From Gonium pectorale (taxonomy: Eukaryota > Chlorophyta > Chlorophyceae > Chlamydomonadales > Volvocaceae), in assembly GCA_001584585.1 (NCBI GenBank), contig LSYV01000074.1, positions 6,149 to 27,622 of the forward strand: DNA of 21,474 nucleotides, read 5' to 3'. Position 1 is the stretch's first letter; the number at the start of each line of letters is the position of its first letter. This document shows, one piece after another, positions 20,071 to 21,474 of this stretch. Under the pieces are notes generated by a model. The model saw only the letters and a list, made by a program, of their open reading frames with translations, ran no database searches and was not told the origin of the DNA. A program made the position numbers and the translations under genes.

Positions 20071-21269
20071 ATGTTGTCGTCCTCTGATGTTGCTGAACGT
20101 GATCCAGGCTGGGCCGTTCGCTGCCGGGATTTCTGCTCGTAACATTCATCCAGCAGCTCGGTTTGGCATCATGGATCCATATGCAATAGCAAACGTGTTC
20201 TACGTTCCTCGGTCGTTGTTCCTTGGTCGGCCTAACCGTAAATCTGCGCCCGCATTCGCAGGAGTGACCCCGCGTACCACGGCGACGACGGCGATCACCT
20301 CTATGAGCGGCACTCGTCATTCGAAGTAAGGCGGTGATACTTGTCTTCGGGAAACGGGGGTGGGCAACGCGGATGAGCGGTTTAATGGGTGTTGCGCCGT
20401 CTTCGGATTGGTTCCGAACCGCTGGCGCTGCCACGCGCCGTGATCCCAGACGCGCTACGGCCCCGAGCGCGCCGGTCCGCTCGCTCCAGAACCGCACTTT
20501 GCCTTTCTAACGGAGGTCCGGGCATGTGCGCTGAACCGCCGTATCCAACCGCTGCTGACGGCTAACCGGTAACCGCCAGCCGCCCGACCCACCATCCCCC
20601 AAAATGCCTCCAAATTTAAACGCAGAATGGCATCTTCGGCGTGCTGTTCACCCTCAGGTGAGTGCCATATGTTTCGGGCGAGGGGTCGGGACGGGGTCCA
20701 CTGAGAGGGGCTGATACCGTATACCGCTAGCCGGGTGAAAGGATGAAGCCCATTGATTTGATTGCTTGCCCAGCAGCCAGCACGCCAGCCCCTTATTGCC
20801 TCTTCAGTGGAGTCGGAGGGTGGGGTAGAGACGGCGATCATGACCCTGTACCCCACCCCACCCCCGTCCGCCCCGTCGCTGGGGCGTACGGGGTGTGTGG
20901 GGGGGGGGGCGTTTCGGGGGCTTGCAGCAAAGGTTGCAGACGGCAATGGGCCCCCCGGCTTTGACGGACGTGTAATCTGTAACCTGTAGCCTCTTCAGTG
21001 CCTCCCCAGCCCCTCCCCTCCCCGCCGCGCCCGCCCTCCCCTGCCCCGCCCGCCTCCCTCCCGGCGCTGTGTGACCTCTGCACCGCCTCCCACCTCCCCC
21101 GCCGCGCCCTTCCCTGCCCTCCCCTCCCCTCCCCGCTCCGCAGCAAGGAGAACAGCGAGGTGCGCATCCGGCTCCGCTGGCTGCTCCTCAAGATGGCGCT
21201 GGACGCCTGGCAGCTCTTCACCACCATCATCGCGCCGGAGCAGGGATGGAACATCGACGCCAACGGGAC
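20071..21269 (+). CDS. TmcB-like (tiny macrocysts B family) membrane protein, 5' exons
   Basis: This is the start of a large multipass membrane protein family, common in volvocine algae and often carrying PAS domains. Exons: 20071-20138 (ATG, less certain), 20262-20325, 20626-20657, 21144-21269, with donors GTAACA, GTAAGG, GTGAGT and GTGAGC. The phases run 2, 0, 2, 2 and the frame stays open across all joins. The key evidence is the joined run IFGVLFTLSKE followed by RIRLRWLLLKMALDAWQLFT and TIIAPEQGWNID, matching the conserved N-terminal block of these proteins (a FxxLFTLSKE-type motif, then the first hydrophobic helix). Exon 2 codes an acidic stretch, DPAYHGDDGDHLYERHSSFE. The gene continues past the right edge, so later membrane spans and PAS domains are not visible. 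Exons 3 and 4 are strong, exon 2 good; exon 1 rests on phase match and one weak donor only. Confidence 0.68.
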
Positions 21270-21474
21270 GTGAGCCTGCGGGGGTTTGGGGAACACCGGT
21301 CTGCAGCGACCGTGGCAGGGGGTGGCGGCATATGGCGGCCGCCTCTATGCACCAGAGTACGGCAGCTTCTCTCAGTCGACCGCCCCGTGATGCACTGCGC
21401 CCGTCATCCCACCCACCGTAAGATAATCCGTCCACCACGCACCTTCTCCACTCTCCCCCGCCCCGCCCCGCCCC
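21270..21474 (+). other. Partial intron of the TmcB-like gene
   Basis: It begins with donor GTGAGC and stays non-coding to the edge, where it becomes a C-rich tract (CCCCGCCCC repeats) of the kind seen before acceptors in this gene. The next exon is probably close beyond the window. Confidence 0.6.

Noticed and set aside
19912..20497. Minus-strand open frames, including one ending in an acidic tail
   Set aside because: They are antisense to the phase-consistent exons of the TmcB-like gene and have no family motif of their own.
1..21474. CRISPR array, prokaryotic operon or phage region
   Set aside because: No direct-repeat/spacer array is present. Spliceosomal introns and the algal gene families show a eukaryotic nuclear origin.

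Overview
The window looks like nuclear DNA of a volvocine green alga (Chlamydomonas/Volvox/Gonium group; the genus cannot be fixed from the sequence). The grounds are high GC, intron-dense genes with AG|GTGNGN donors and pyrimidine-CAG acceptors, TGTAA-type 3' signals, simple-sequence-rich spacers, and two families typical of these algae: a TKL receptor-like kinase with an HGDLTENN catalytic loop and a TmcB-like transmembrane protein.

Layout: (1) 259-427, minus strand, is the first exon of a WrbA/FQR-type flavodoxin-fold NAD(P)H:quinone oxidoreductase that runs off the left edge. (2) 428-4515 is a spacer of about 4 kb without a convincing gene, holding a 24-bp minisatellite, a 35-bp minisatellite and a ~180-bp direct duplication. 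(3) 4516-17725, minus strand, is one 19-exon gene for a predicted type I membrane receptor-like kinase of about 1975 residues: signal peptide, large Asn-glycosylated ectodomain, one transmembrane helix, low-complexity linker and TKL kinase domain. All intron phases agree except for one extra base in the exon coding the activation segment, which breaks the frame in the middle of the kinase C-lobe. Its introns hold a tRNA-derived SINE with perfect 17-bp target-site duplications, a (GT)33 microsatellite, a perfect 24-bp palindrome and, on the opposite strand of the 1.5-kb second intron, a possible nested two-exon gene of 93 residues followed by TGTAA signals. (4) 17726-20070 is the spacer between two divergent genes. 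(5) 20071-21269, plus strand, carries the first exons of a TmcB-like protein, cut by the right edge.

How they may work together: the kinase and the TmcB-like gene start head to head and both belong to sensory/signalling families enlarged in volvocine algae, so a shared regulatory region is possible but unproven. The oxidoreductase is probably unrelated. Splice sites were placed by hand from consensus, reading-frame continuity and family motifs; no transcript or database evidence was available.
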